A DNA stretch of 64,000 nt from Hyphomicrobiales bacterium. Lineage in GTDB: Bacteria > Pseudomonadota > Alphaproteobacteria > Rhizobiales > Rhizobiaceae. Where the stretch lies: assembly GCA_900473205.1 (NCBI GenBank), contig UCLB01000027.1:124001-188000 (forward strand), written 5' to 3'. The notes under the pieces are model-generated. The model was not told the DNA's origin. It did not search any database and worked only from the letters and a program-made list of their open reading frames with translations. A program made the translations under genes and the position numbers. Shown here one piece after another: positions 8,607 through 17,462 of this stretch; positions within the stretch are counted from its first letter, which is position 1, and each line of letters opens with the position of its first letter.

Positions 8607-9560
8607 ATGAACAGGAAACTTCGTATAGGTCAGTTGACATCGAGCCTTCTTCTTATCGCTGCCGCTTTCGCCGGCAATGCGCAGGCCGCCGATGACGCGG
8701 CATGCAAGACCATTCGCTTGAGCGATCCCGGTTGGACAGACATCACGGCCACCAATGGTGTCGCTTCCGTATTGCTCGGCGCACTGGGCTATGAAGCCGA
8801 CGTCAAGACGCTTTCCGTGCCGATTGGCTATCAGGCCATGAAGAACAAGGAAATCGACGTCTTCCTCGGCAACTGGATGCCCGCGCAGAAAAGCTTCATC
8901 GACGATCTGAACTCCGCAAAGGCCATCGAGGTCATCGGCCAGAACCTTGAAGGCGCGAAATTCACCCTCGCGGTGCCGTCTTACATGGCGGAAAAAGGCA
9001 TCAAGAATTTTTCCGATCTCGCCAAGCATGGTGATGAATTCGACCATAAGATTTACGGCATCGAGCCCGGCGCGCCCGCCAATCAGAACATTCAGAAAAT
9101 CATTGCCGATGAGAAGTTTGGCCTGAAAGGCTGGGAACTGGTCGAATCCGGCGAGCAGGCCATGTTGGCGCAGGTGGATCGTGCAGGCAAATCCAAGAAG
9201 GGCGTCGTGTTCCTCGCCTGGGCGCCACATCCGATGAATGAAAAATTCTCCATCGAGTATCTCTCCGGTGGTGACGATTATTTCGGCCCGAACTTCGGTG
9301 GTGCGCAGGTCTACACGCTGGCGCGTACCGGCTGGACGGCGCAGTGCCCGAATGCGGCAGCCCTGTTCAAGAACCTGAAATTCGATGTCGGCATGGAAAA
9401 CAAGCTGATGGGCGAAATCCTTGGCGGACAGAGTGCGCAGGATGCGGCGACGGCATGGCTGAAGGCCAATCCGAAGGCCGTCGATGGCTGGCTCTCCGGC
9501 GTTACCACGCTGGATGGCAAACCGGGTGCAGAGGCTGTAAAGGCTTCCATCGGTCTGTAA
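8607..9560 (+). CDS. choX: Choline ABC transporter periplasmic binding protein ChoX
   Basis: ChoX captures choline in the periplasm for the ChoXWV importer. The 317 residues start with a Sec signal peptide (cleavage after NAQA). The mature OpuAC/ChoX-type domain holds the aromatic-cage segments SDPGWTD, GNWMPAQ, IYGIEPGAPANQN and FLAWAPHPMN, whose Trp/Tyr/Asp residues bind the quaternary ammonium in characterised ChoX. GGAGGG precedes the ATG. Unusually, no choW permease or choV ATPase follows; betC comes directly after. Confidence 0.92.
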   Translation: MNRKLRIGQLTSSLLLIAAAFAGNAQAADDAACKTIRLSDPGWTDITATNGVASVLLGALGYEADVKTLSVPIGYQAMKNKEIDVFLGNWMPAQKSFIDDLNSAKAIEVIGQNLEGAKFTLAVPSYMAEKGIKNFSDLAKHGDEFDHKIYGIEPGAPANQNIQKIIADEKFGLKGWELVESGEQAMLAQVDRAGKSKKGVVFLAWAPHPMNEKFSIEYLSGGDDYFGPNFGGAQVYTLARTGWTAQCPNAAALFKNLKFDVGMENKLMGEILGGQSAQDAATAWLKANPKAVDGWLSGVTTLDGKPGAEAVKASIGL

Positions 9561-9576
9561 TTTCGGGATTAAGTGC

Positions 9577-11091
9577 ATGACGCGTCAGAATATTCTCATC
9601 CTTATGGTCGATCAGTTGAACGGCACGTTCTTCCCGGATGGACCAGCGGACTTTCTCCACGCGCCGCACTTAAAGGCCTTGGCGGAGCGCTCGGTGCGCT
9701 TCGCCAACAGCTATACGGCAAGCCCGCTCTGCGCCCCGGCGCGCGCGTCCTTCATGTCCGGTCAACTGCCCAGCCGCACGCGTGTCTACGACAATGCAGC
9801 GGAATTCGCTTCCGATATTCCGACTTATGCGCATCATTTGCGCTCGGCCGGATATTACACCGGTCTTTCCGGCAAGATGCATTTCGTCGGGCCGGATCAA
9901 CTTCATGGTTTTGAAGAGCGGTTGACCACGGATATCTATCCAGCGGATTTCGGCTGGACGCCTGATTACTCTAAACCGGGTGAGCGGATCGACTGGTGGT
10001 ATCACAATCTCGGCTCTGTTACCGGTGCGGGCGTGGCCGAAATCACCAATCAGATGGAATATGACGACGAGGTTGCCTACCACGCAACCCGCAAGCTCTA
10101 CGATCTCTCACGCGGGCTCGAAGACCGCCCCTGGTGCCTAACAGTCAGCTTCACCCACCCCCACGATCCCTACGTCGCAAGACGGAAATATTGGGATTTA
10201 TACGAGGATTGCCCGGCACTCGACCCACAGGTTGGCGCACTGCCCTTTGACGAGCAGGACCCGCATTCCCAACGCCTGCTGGAAGCCTGCGATCACCGCG
10301 CATTCGACATTTCGCCCGAACAGGTTCGCCGGGCGCGGCAGGGCTATTTCGCCAATATATCCTATGTCGATGACAAGATTGGCGAGATCATAGATGTGCT
10401 GCAACGCACGAGAATGGACGAGAACACGACCATCCTCTTTTTGTCCGACCACGGCGATATGCTGGGCGATCGCGGTCTGTGGTTCAAGATGTGCTTCTTC
10501 GAGGGCTCCGCCCGCGTACCCTTGATGATTTCCACGCCCGACTGGTCGCCAAAACGCATCGAAGCGCCGGTTTCCACCCTCGATGTGACGCCAACCTTGT
10601 GCGCACTCGCCGGTCTCGACATCACCTCGCTGAAACGATGGACGGATGGCGAAGACCTGTCCGGCCTTGCGCAGGAAACGGCAGGGCGCAGCCCCGTGCC
10701 GATGGAATATGCCGCCGAAGGCTCAATCGCCCCGCTGGTTGCGATCCGCGATGGCCGCTACAAGCTTTCCATCTGCGAGCAGGACCCGGCGATGCTGTTC
10801 GATCTGGAGGCTGATCCGCAAGAACGCAACAATCTTGCCGGCGATCCGCAGCATGCCGAGACGCTGGCTTCCTTGATGGAACAGATCAACAAGCGCTGGA
10901 ATCTGACGTCTTTCGACGCATCCGTTAGAGAAAGTCAGGCCCGCCGCTGGGTGGTCTACAAGGCGCTACGCAATGGTGCCTACTACCCCTGGGACTACCA
11001 ACCCCTCCAGAAAGCGTCCGAGCGCTATATGCGAAACCACATGGACCTCAACGTGCTGGAAGAAAACCAGCGATACCCCAGAGGCGAGTGA
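9577..11091 (+). CDS. betC: Choline-sulfatase BetC
   Basis: BetC hydrolyses choline-O-sulfate to choline and sulfate, supplying choline for glycine betaine synthesis. The 504 residues contain the sulfatase metal site near the N-terminus (ILMVDQLNG), the formylglycine motif C-A-P-A-R with its cysteine at residue 52, SGKMHFVGPD, FLSDHGDMLGDRGLW and the C-terminal NHMDLNVLEE tail typical of BetC. There is no signal peptide, so it is cytoplasmic. It starts 16 bases after choX and is presumably cotranscribed. The betBA genes are not in the window. Confidence 0.95.
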   Translation: MTRQNILILMVDQLNGTFFPDGPADFLHAPHLKALAERSVRFANSYTASPLCAPARASFMSGQLPSRTRVYDNAAEFASDIPTYAHHLRSAGYYTGLSGKMHFVGPDQLHGFEERLTTDIYPADFGWTPDYSKPGERIDWWYHNLGSVTGAGVAEITNQMEYDDEVAYHATRKLYDLSRGLEDRPWCLTVSFTHPHDPYVARRKYWDLYEDCPALDPQVGALPFDEQDPHSQRLLEACDHRAFDISPEQVRRARQGYFANISYVDDKIGEIIDVLQRTRMDENTTILFLSDHGDMLGDRGLWFKMCFFEGSARVPLMISTPDWSPKRIEAPVSTLDVTPTLCALAGLDITSLKRWTDGEDLSGLAQETAGRSPVPMEYAAEGSIAPLVAIRDGRYKLSICEQDPAMLFDLEADPQERNNLAGDPQHAETLASLMEQINKRWNLTSFDASVRESQARRWVVYKALRNGAYYPWDYQPLQKASERYMRNHMDLNVLEENQRYPRGE

Positions 11092-11188
11092 ATGCCACGC
11101 GGCAGCGGATTGATTGCGCTTAAATCTCAAAAGGACGTTGCCCAAATTTCTCTAATGAGGTATCCAAGCCCCGTGAAAAACGAGAAAT

Positions 11189-11488
11189 GTCTACGTAGCT
11201 CAGCAGGATAGAGCACAGGATTCCTAGTTGTAAATTGGGGGTTGCGGTCGGAAACGCCGTAATCGATCTGCTCAAATTCGGGGAACGCTTCGCTGAACTT
11301 TCAGCATGCCAATCCCGAGCCAAGCTCTGGAGAAATCCGGTGAAGGTGTAGAGACTGGATGGGCAGCACCTAAAGACCAAAAGGTCCATGGTGAAGGGAC
11401 AGTCCAGACCACGAACGCGCAAGCGGCGGCAAAAGTCGAAGTGGTATGAATCCTGGGGTCGGAGGTTCGAATCCTCTCGTAGACACCA
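11189..11488 (+). tRNA. tRNA-Arg(CCU) split by a group I intron
   Basis: The exons at 11189-11225 and 11449-11488 join into a 77-base tRNA with encoded CCA. The acceptor stem pairs GTCTACG with CGTAGAC, the D stem GCTC with GAGC, the anticodon stem CAGGA with TCCTG, and the T arm GGAGG-TTCGAAT-CCTCT is canonical. The anticodon loop reads TT-CCT-AA, so the tRNA decodes AGG. The interruption falls directly after the anticodon (positions 36/37). This is the configuration reported for the self-splicing intron in A. tumefaciens tRNA-Arg(CCU). It lies between betC and an AraC regulator. Confidence 0.95.
11226..11448 (+). ncRNA. Group I self-splicing intron in tRNA-Arg(CCU)
   Basis: These 223 bases interrupt the anticodon loop. 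The 5' exon ends in T and the intron ends in G, as group I splicing requires. An internal guide GGGGG at 11237-11241 can form P1 with the exon end ATTCCT, with a U-G pair at the splice site. The core strand GACAGTCC near 11397-11405 suits the P7 region. No homing endonuclease reading frame is present. I did not fold the full P3-P9 core. Confidence 0.88.
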
Positions 11489-11650
11489 TTCGCTCGTATG
11501 GGTGCGCTTGCGAAGTGCGGTATCATTCATAATAAACCAGCCCGACATCTCCACTTTCAGCCCTTGTCGCTTCTTGCGAAATCTCCGTCTTTTTGCCACA
11601 GAATGTCTGCTTCCGATTGAAATTGCGCGGAAGCTTTCAGGGCTTTTTGC

Positions 11651-12604
11651 ATGATCCATTTTTCGACAGACGATATTGCGCCACAGGACCGTTTCGAGCA
11701 GTGGCGGGAAGTCAGAGGCAAGAGCCTTTTTGGCGTGACGATTGAACTTGTCGCTGAACGGCGGCGTGATTTTCAGGGAGCGTTTTCTGCTCATCAGGTC
11801 GGCAATGCCGTGGCGTCCGAGATGCGTGCGTCTGCCTATAAGGTTAGCCGGACGGATCAGGATATTGCGCGCATTGCTGGCGACAGCCTCTGCATCGGTC
11901 TGCAGATAAGAGGTTCAGGCTTGCTTGAAAGTGGCCGAAGCCGTGTCGATTCCGTTCAGAACAATGACATGACGATCAGCTATTCCGATCTGCCCTATCG
12001 GGCGATACCGGGCGATCACAGGGATTTTCATTATCGGATGCTCAAGATTCCGCTGGGCGGCGATTTGGCACTGGGTATGCCTGCGGATGATCTATTTGCG
12101 GAGCGTTATCTCCACGCTGCATTTTCCCGGCCTTTCCGGGCGCTGTTCAATGCTTTGTCAGCGCCAAACAGCAGGCTGGTCGATCCGCAAAGCGACGTTA
12201 CCCATATTGCGCGTCTTGCCATGGTCGCACGCGGCAGACTGCATCATCGCATGCCGGAGGTGCGTGCAGCACTTCGGTCCGGCGTTTTTCATGCGGCGCA
12301 AGACATCATGGCGCGGGATATGGGCGAGCAGAGGTTGACGCCGTCATCCGTCGCGTTGGAGCTTGGAGTTTCAGTGCGGCAGTTGTATATTGTGTTCGAG
12401 CATGCCGGGCGGTCGTTTTCCCGCACCCTATCCGAAATGCGGGTCACGCAGGCCAAGAGTATGCTGACCGAAGCGTCGTCCTTGTCCGTCACGCAGATCG
12501 CCTTTGCCTGCGGCTTCGACAGTATTCCAACCTTCTACCGGATATTTAAAACCCATTGCGGCGTAGCGCCGGGTGAATATCGCGAAGCGAATTTCATTCA
12601 GTAG
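11651..12604 (+). CDS. AraC-family transcriptional regulator (AraC-binding-like N-domain)
   Basis: This 317-residue cytoplasmic regulator opens with FSTDDIAPQDRFEQWREV, typical of the AraC_binding_2 family. Its C-terminal DNA-binding domain contains SSVALELGVSVRQLYIVFEHAG and VTQIAFACGFDSIPTFYRIFKTHCGVAPGEYR (positions roughly 225-312). The ATG at 11651 is the only good start but lacks a clear ribosome binding site. Its 3' end lies 133 bases before the likely start of the next unknown gene. The target is not apparent from the neighbours. Confidence 0.85.
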   Translation: MIHFSTDDIAPQDRFEQWREVRGKSLFGVTIELVAERRRDFQGAFSAHQVGNAVASEMRASAYKVSRTDQDIARIAGDSLCIGLQIRGSGLLESGRSRVDSVQNNDMTISYSDLPYRAIPGDHRDFHYRMLKIPLGGDLALGMPADDLFAERYLHAAFSRPFRALFNALSAPNSRLVDPQSDVTHIARLAMVARGRLHHRMPEVRAALRSGVFHAAQDIMARDMGEQRLTPSSVALELGVSVRQLYIVFEHAGRSFSRTLSEMRVTQAKSMLTEASSLSVTQIAFACGFDSIPTFYRIFKTHCGVAPGEYREANFIQ

Positions 12605-12737
12605 CCTTTCAAGCAGAATTTTTGCTTTTGCGCTGGTTGAGAAGACCGGCGTTTTTCACTCCTGTAACTGCGGAAAAGGCCTGTTCTCCGTAGCGCGTGG
12701 ACGGCTCATTTGCCTTATCCGCCATCGGGAGACGTGG

Positions 12738-13691
12738 TTGAATTTTCGACGTGCCGGTCATCGGTTGCCGTTGTCGGTATCCGAAAACGATATAAACTGC
12801 CTGATCGAAACGGATGCGTTTCGCCATGCGGCCCAGCTTCTGGCGCGCAATCTCGTCGCGATCTACAGCTCTGCACCCAGAACGGCAGGACTGTTTGCCT
12901 CGCAACAACGCTGGTTTCTCTGCCATGCCGCCCTGGCGCATCATTTCCGTGCTTTGGACAACCGCGAACCGGGGCTGACCCGTCGGGCGATTGGAAATCT
13001 GGCCCGCCAATACGGCATTTCCAGTCGCAACACGGCCTATGCTTTTTTTGACGAGGCGCTGAAATACGGCGTCATCCGCCCCGTAAAAGGCAATGACAGT
13101 GGCACCGCTCGTCTTGTTGAGCCTTCACTGGAGACACTGTCGCTTTTGAAGCACTGGTATTTCGTGCATTTCCAGGCCCTTGATGTCATCGATGATGGGG
13201 ATAGGGCGGCGCGGTTTGCGATGCAGCCGGATAGCGTTTTGGCGCTTATTCAGCAGTCCGTGTCACCAGCGCTTTTGACCAACCAGTCACTCTACCATCC
13301 CGGCCCGCTCTATACGATTTTTACATGGGCAGATTCAGGCGGTCTTTTGATGGACCGGTTGATTGCGGGCATGGATCATCACGAATATGGCGAGCAAAGC
13401 AGCTTTCTGACTGATGTCAGCGCCATCTCCCATCTGGCGCAATCCTTCGGCCTGTCACGCGCCCATGCCAGCCGCAAACTGGCTGCGGCAGAAGCCATTG
13501 GCGGCGTTGGCTGGAACGGGGTTCGCGGCCGCTCCTGCATCTGGATATCGCGTGGATTTTACGTGGAATATGCGCGTGCCATGGCCAATAAGCTCGCCAT
13601 TCTCGATGAGGCCTTTGCGGATGTCTGCGAACGACTGATGCCGGTGTCTGAAAACGCCAATCAGGACGTTTGCTGTGCCGACAGCCAGTGA
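12738..13691 (+). CDS. Hypothetical protein with two apparent helix-turn-helix segments
   Basis: I do not recognise this family. The protein is 317 residues if started at TTG 12738, which has GGGAG seven bases upstream. The frame is open back to an ATG at 12573, but that extension lacks a ribosome binding site and reads like noncoding DNA. Two parts look like winged helices: TRRAIGNLARQYGISSRNTAYAF near residues 80-115, and ISHLAQSFGLSRAHASRKL near 235-260. It contains no signal peptide or membrane segment. It follows an AraC gene and its 3' end overlaps the convergent kinase gene by 31 bases. A regulatory role is a guess. Confidence 0.65.
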   Translation: MNFRRAGHRLPLSVSENDINCLIETDAFRHAAQLLARNLVAIYSSAPRTAGLFASQQRWFLCHAALAHHFRALDNREPGLTRRAIGNLARQYGISSRNTAYAFFDEALKYGVIRPVKGNDSGTARLVEPSLETLSLLKHWYFVHFQALDVIDDGDRAARFAMQPDSVLALIQQSVSPALLTNQSLYHPGPLYTIFTWADSGGLLMDRLIAGMDHHEYGEQSSFLTDVSAISHLAQSFGLSRAHASRKLAAAEAIGGVGWNGVRGRSCIWISRGFYVEYARAMANKLAILDEAFADVCERLMPVSENANQDVCCADSQ

Positions 13692-14608
13692 TGAAGACGT
13701 GCCTCGGCTTCCGCCCTCGTTGGCGTGCCAGCACGACCGCCGAAGACAGTGCATTTCAGCGCAGCGGCGACCGATGAAAGTTGAATGGCCGCGCGGCTTT
13801 CCATGCCCTCGGCGATGGCGAGTGCAAAGGTGCCGTGGAACACATCTCCCGCTGCCAGCGTATCCACCGCCTCCACCTCGAGTGTCGATTGGAAATGAAC
13901 CGTTGGATTGCCCGCCTCTGTCCAGTAGCAGCCCGCAGGTCCGGCAGTGACGGCGATGAAGGTTTTCGGGTAACGCGCATGCAAGATCGGCAGCATGGAT
14001 GGCACATCGTTTGTGCCGGTCAGCCGTTCAGCGGCGGGTTCTGAAAAGATGATGTGGGTAGCGGCAGGTGCCAGTCGCTGCAATGTTTCCACGGGTGCGA
14101 CATCGCCGTCGAGAATGGCGTGTTTGCCGAGGGAGCGGGCCAGTGTCAGTACATCGAATGCCAGCTCCGGCCAACGTACATCGACCAGAACGGCATCGAA
14201 GGGTGCGAGATCATCCGGCGTGCAGGAGCGTTTGGTCTCATGCAGTTTGGCGTCGTAAAATGGAACGATCAGTCGCTCGCCCTTATCATCAATGATGATG
14301 GTCGAAAGGGCGGAGCGTGCACCCTTGGCGATGGTCATGCCCGATGTGTTGATGCCGCTTTCGGTGAGGTCACGAATAATGCGGCTTCCAGTTTCATCGT
14401 CGCCCACGGCACCCCAAAGGCTGGCGCGGCCACCCATGCGGTGAACCGCATAAGCCGCACTTGATGCCATGCCTTCTGCGATCTGAAGCATGTCGTAGGG
14501 TAGCACTTTGCCTTGGCCGGTGGGCATGTCTTGGACCCTAAACAGCGTGTCGAGCACGGCAGCACCTACGCACAGCACATGCTTGCCGTGTTTTTCGTTT
14601 TCACCCAT
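13661..14608 (-). CDS. PfkB-family sugar kinase, sulfofructose kinase (YihV)-like
   Basis: This 315-residue cytoplasmic kinase belongs to the ribokinase/PfkB family. The C-terminal signature contains DTLAAGDVFHG with the catalytic Asp, and KCTVFGGRAGTP follows. Several stretches resemble E. coli sulfofructose kinase YihV as I recall it: the GK near residue 33, VDVRWPEL, LDGDVAPVETL, FSEPAAERLTG, and the C-terminal block. The asparagine recalled as a sulfonate contact in YihV (N109) appears to be proline here, so the substrate may differ. It is the last gene of the seven-gene sugar operon, six bases after the ATPase gene. Confidence 0.8.
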   Translation of the reverse strand: MGENEKHGKHVLCVGAAVLDTLFRVQDMPTGQGKVLPYDMLQIAEGMASSAAYAVHRMGGRASLWGAVGDDETGSRIIRDLTESGINTSGMTIAKGARSALSTIIIDDKGERLIVPFYDAKLHETKRSCTPDDLAPFDAVLVDVRWPELAFDVLTLARSLGKHAILDGDVAPVETLQRLAPAATHIIFSEPAAERLTGTNDVPSMLPILHARYPKTFIAVTAGPAGCYWTEAGNPTVHFQSTLEVEAVDTLAAGDVFHGTFALAIAEGMESRAAIQLSSVAAALKCTVFGGRAGTPTRAEAEARLHHWLSAQQTS

Positions 14609-14614
14609 GGACGT

Positions 14615-15673
14615 TCAGATTCGCTTGCCTGTTTCCCGGTCGAAGAGATGCACAGATGCGGGATCGATGGCAATGCTGACGGTATCGCCAAAGCGAATAT
14701 CCAGCCGCTCGCGGAAAAGGCAGGCGATGTCTTCGCCCAAGCAATCCAGCTTGGCATAGATTTCCGAGCCCGTGCCTTCCACCAGTTCGACGCGCCCCGA
14801 AATACCGTTTTCGGCAACGCGGATGTGTTCCGGGCGGATACCGTAAACCAGATCACGCCCGCCGAGTTCTGCCGGATTCGCCGTCTGCGGCAAGGGCAGG
14901 GTCAGACGCTTGGTGGTGCGGAACACGCCTTCCTCGACATGGCCGCGAATGAAGTTCATGGCCGGGGAGCCTATGAAGCCAGCAACGAAGAGGTTGGCGG
15001 GGCGGTCGTAAAGCTCCAGCGGCGCGCCGATCTGCTCGATAACGCCATCATGCAGTACCACGATCTTGTCGGCCATGGTCATGGCTTCCACCTGGTCATG
15101 CGTGACGTAGATGGTGGTGGTGCCGATGCGCTGATGCAGGGCCTTGATCTCGCCGCGCATCTGCACGCGCAGCTTGGCATCGAGGTTGGACAGAGGTTCA
15201 TCAAAGAGGAAAACCTGCGGATCGCGCACCAGAGCGCGGCCCATGGCGACGCGCTGGCGTTGCCCGCCGGAAAGCTGGCGCGGGTAACGGTCCAGCAGCT
15301 TGTCGAGACCCAGAATGCCAGCGGCCTTGTTGACCTTGGCGGCGGTTTCATCGGCGCTGACCTTCTTGAGCTTCAGGGCAAAGCCCATATTCTCCTTGAC
15401 CGTCATGTGCGGATAAAGCGCGTAGTTCTGGAACACCATGGCGATATCGCGATCACGGGCGGGCAGGTTGCTGACCTCACGCGCACCGATGTGGATTTCG
15501 CCATCGCTGACCTCTTCCAGACCCGCGATCATGCGCAGCAGAGTGGACTTGCCGCAGCCAGAGGGGCCGACGAGCACGACGAATTCGCCATCGCCAATGT
15601 CGATATCGATGCCGTGGATGACGTTGACTGCGCCGAAGCGCTTTTGAACATTCTGAATATTGACCGGTGCCAT
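14615..15673 (-). CDS. Sugar ABC transporter ATP-binding protein (UgpC/MalK type)
   Basis: This is a 352-residue CUT1-type ATPase. It has a Walker A motif GPSGCGKST at about 37-45, the signature [15 protein letters not shown], a Walker B ending in [15 protein letters not shown], and [14 protein letters not shown]. The C-terminal third is the OB-fold regulatory domain ([17 protein letters not shown] onward). It energises the two permeases encoded upstream. It starts 30 bases after the second permease gene and precedes the kinase gene. Confidence 0.93.
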   Translation of the reverse strand: MAPVNIQNVQKRFGAVNVIHGIDIDIGDGEFVVLVGPSGCGKSTLLRMIAGLEEVSDGEIHIGAREVSNLPARDRDIAMVFQNYALYPHMTVKENMGFALKLKKVSADETAAKVNKAAGILGLDKLLDRYPRQLSGGQRQRVAMGRALVRDPQVFLFDEPLSNLDAKLRVQMRGEIKALHQRIGTTTIYVTHDQVEAMTMADKIVVLHDGVIEQIGAPLELYDRPANLFVAGFIGSPAMNFIRGHVEEGVFRTTKRLTLPLPQTANPAELGGRDLVYGIRPEHIRVAENGISGRVELVEGTGSEIYAKLDCLGEDIACLFRERLDIRFGDTVSIAIDPASVHLFDRETGKRI

Positions 15674-15702
15674 GGTTTTGATCCCGTAATGAATTTGATG
15701 AG

Positions 15703-16524
15703 TTAGCCGCCCTTGACGGCGCCAGCGGTAAGACCGGCTACGATCTGTTTCTGTGCGAACATGGTGAGCAACAGCACCGGCAGCGTGACGATCAGCGCTG
15801 CTGCGGCCAGCGGCCCCCAGCTAACCTGCTCGAAGGACAGCATGTTGTAGACAGCGACGGGCAGAGTGCGCGTTTCGCGGCTGGCCAGCACGATGCCGAA
15901 GACGAAGTTGTTCCACGAGAAGATGACGGCGAGAATGAAAGACACGACGATGCCGGGCTTGGCGATGGGCAGAGCCACGAGCCGGAAGACCTGCCACGAG
16001 GACGCACCGTCGATGCTGGCTGCTTCCTCAAGCTCCTTCGGCGTCGTCTCGAAATAACCGATCATGATCCAGACCACGATGGGCACGGTAACGACCAGAT
16101 GGATGATGATCTGCGGCCACAGCGTGCCTAGCAGGTTCAGCCATTGGAACAGGAGAAACAGCGGAATGAGGAAGGAAAGGCCGGGCGTCATGCGGGCGAT
16201 CATGATGACGATGGCCGCCTTTTCCGCCTTCAGTCGCGCGATGCCGTAACCGGCGGGAACGCCGATGACGAGGGCAAGGAAGGTGGCCGCACCGGTGACG
16301 AGAACGGAATTCCAGAAATAGAGGAAGAAATTGTTCTCCTCGAAAACCTTCACATAGTTCGACCACGCGAAACGTTCGGGAATGAGGATGGGCGGATAAG
16401 CGCCGTTATCGATCTCATATTTCAGCGACAGCGAGATCATCCAGAGGAAGAAAAGGATGACCGGCGAAATCATCACCAATGCCACGAAGAACAGGCCGAT
16501 CTGGTCGAGTGTTTTGCGTTTCAT
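15703..16524 (-). CDS. Sugar ABC transporter permease (MalG-like)
   Basis: This is a 273-residue inner-membrane permease with six hydrophobic segments. The EAA loop reads EEAASIDGASSWQVFRLVALPIAKPG, cited here as the MalG-type ATPase contact. The ATG at 16524 has GGAGG upstream and overlaps the stop of the preceding permease by one base. A longer frame to 16824 lies inside that gene and is ignored. It pairs with the permease at 16524-17462 in a CUT1 importer. Confidence 0.92.
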   Translation of the reverse strand: MKRKTLDQIGLFFVALVMISPVILFFLWMISLSLKYEIDNGAYPPILIPERFAWSNYVKVFEENNFFLYFWNSVLVTGAATFLALVIGVPAGYGIARLKAEKAAIVIMIARMTPGLSFLIPLFLLFQWLNLLGTLWPQIIIHLVVTVPIVVWIMIGYFETTPKELEEAASIDGASSWQVFRLVALPIAKPGIVVSFILAVIFSWNNFVFGIVLASRETRTLPVAVYNMLSFEQVSWGPLAAAALIVTLPVLLLTMFAQKQIVAGLTAGAVKGG

Positions 16525-17462
16525 CAGCGCTCCTCCATCTCGTTCCATTGTGTGCGGGCGCGCACCATCAACAGCACGAAGGACAGTGCGATGATGACGA
16601 TGAAGAACATGACGGCCATGGCCGAGCCGTAACCAATGTCGTAATAGGCAAAGGCCGTGTTGTAGAGATAGATGTTGATCGTTTCCGAGGCCGTGCCGGG
16701 TCCGCCTTGGGTCATCGCGTAGATGATATCGAAGCTTTTGACGGCATCGATGGAGCGGATGATGACGGCGATCATCAGGAAGGGCGCGATCATCGGCATT
16801 GTCAGATAGCGGAACTTCTGCCATGCGTTCGCGCCATCGATTTCGGCGCTTTCGTAGGGTTCACGCGGAACGGCGGCAAGACCGCCGAGTACGATGAGCA
16901 TGACCAGCGGCGTCCACTGCCATGTCTCCACCAGCACCAGCGAGGGGATGACGGTGGACTGGTTATAGATCCACTCCAGCGGGCCGATGCCGATGAAGGA
17001 CAGGAGATAGTTCAAGACGCCAAGCTGCGGGTGAAACATCATGGTCCAGACCAGCGCGATGGCAACGGGTGTTGCCATCATCGGCATGACGAAGACGCCT
17101 CGCAGAAAACCGCGCAGCGGAAATTGCGCATCGAACAGCAGTGCCGCCAGCGTACCAAGGAACAAGGGCGCGACAACCGACAGCGTCGTATAAACAAGAG
17201 TATGCCAGAGCGATTCCCAGAACCGCGCATCGCTTGCCAGACGGATGTAGTTGTCAAAACCGATGAAGCTCTGTTCCTGCCCCAGCGTCCAGCGCTGCGC
17301 GCTCATCCATAGGGTAAAGACCCATGGAAACACGATCACCGCTGCGATAACGACGAGTGCGGGAATGACGAAAGGCCAGTAGTTGGGAGCAAGCCGCGTG
17401 GGCTTGCTCCTTCTGACGAGTTTCGTTGGCCTTGCGGCATTTTCGATGCTGACGGACACCAT
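16524..17462 (-). CDS. Sugar ABC transporter permease (MalF/UgpA-like)
   Basis: This is a 312-residue inner-membrane permease with a basic cytoplasmic N-terminus, a first hydrophobic segment at about residues 30-52 and five more after it. The EAA loop is YESAEIDGANAWQKFRYLTMP, and YAMTQGGPGTASETINIYLY is the usual CUT1 motif before the last helices. The start overlaps the stop of the binding-protein gene by one base and its stop overlaps the next permease. Confidence 0.92.
   Translation of the reverse strand: MVSVSIENAARPTKLVRRSKPTRLAPNYWPFVIPALVVIAAVIVFPWVFTLWMSAQRWTLGQEQSFIGFDNYIRLASDARFWESLWHTLVYTTLSVVAPLFLGTLAALLFDAQFPLRGFLRGVFVMPMMATPVAIALVWTMMFHPQLGVLNYLLSFIGIGPLEWIYNQSTVIPSLVLVETWQWTPLVMLIVLGGLAAVPREPYESAEIDGANAWQKFRYLTMPMIAPFLMIAVIIRSIDAVKSFDIIYAMTQGGPGTASETINIYLYNTAFAYYDIGYGSAMAVMFFIVIIALSFVLLMVRARTQWNEMEER

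Noticed and set aside
11120-11794. Minus-strand open frame containing a CLREDSNLRPQD-like segment
   Set aside because: It is an antisense translation across the tRNA exons and intron; this peptide is a familiar artefact of tRNA genes.
16479-17312. Long plus-strand frame opposite the sugar permease genes
   Set aside because: Histidine/arginine/aspartate-rich composition of an antisense shadow of GC-rich membrane-protein codons, with no ribosome binding site.
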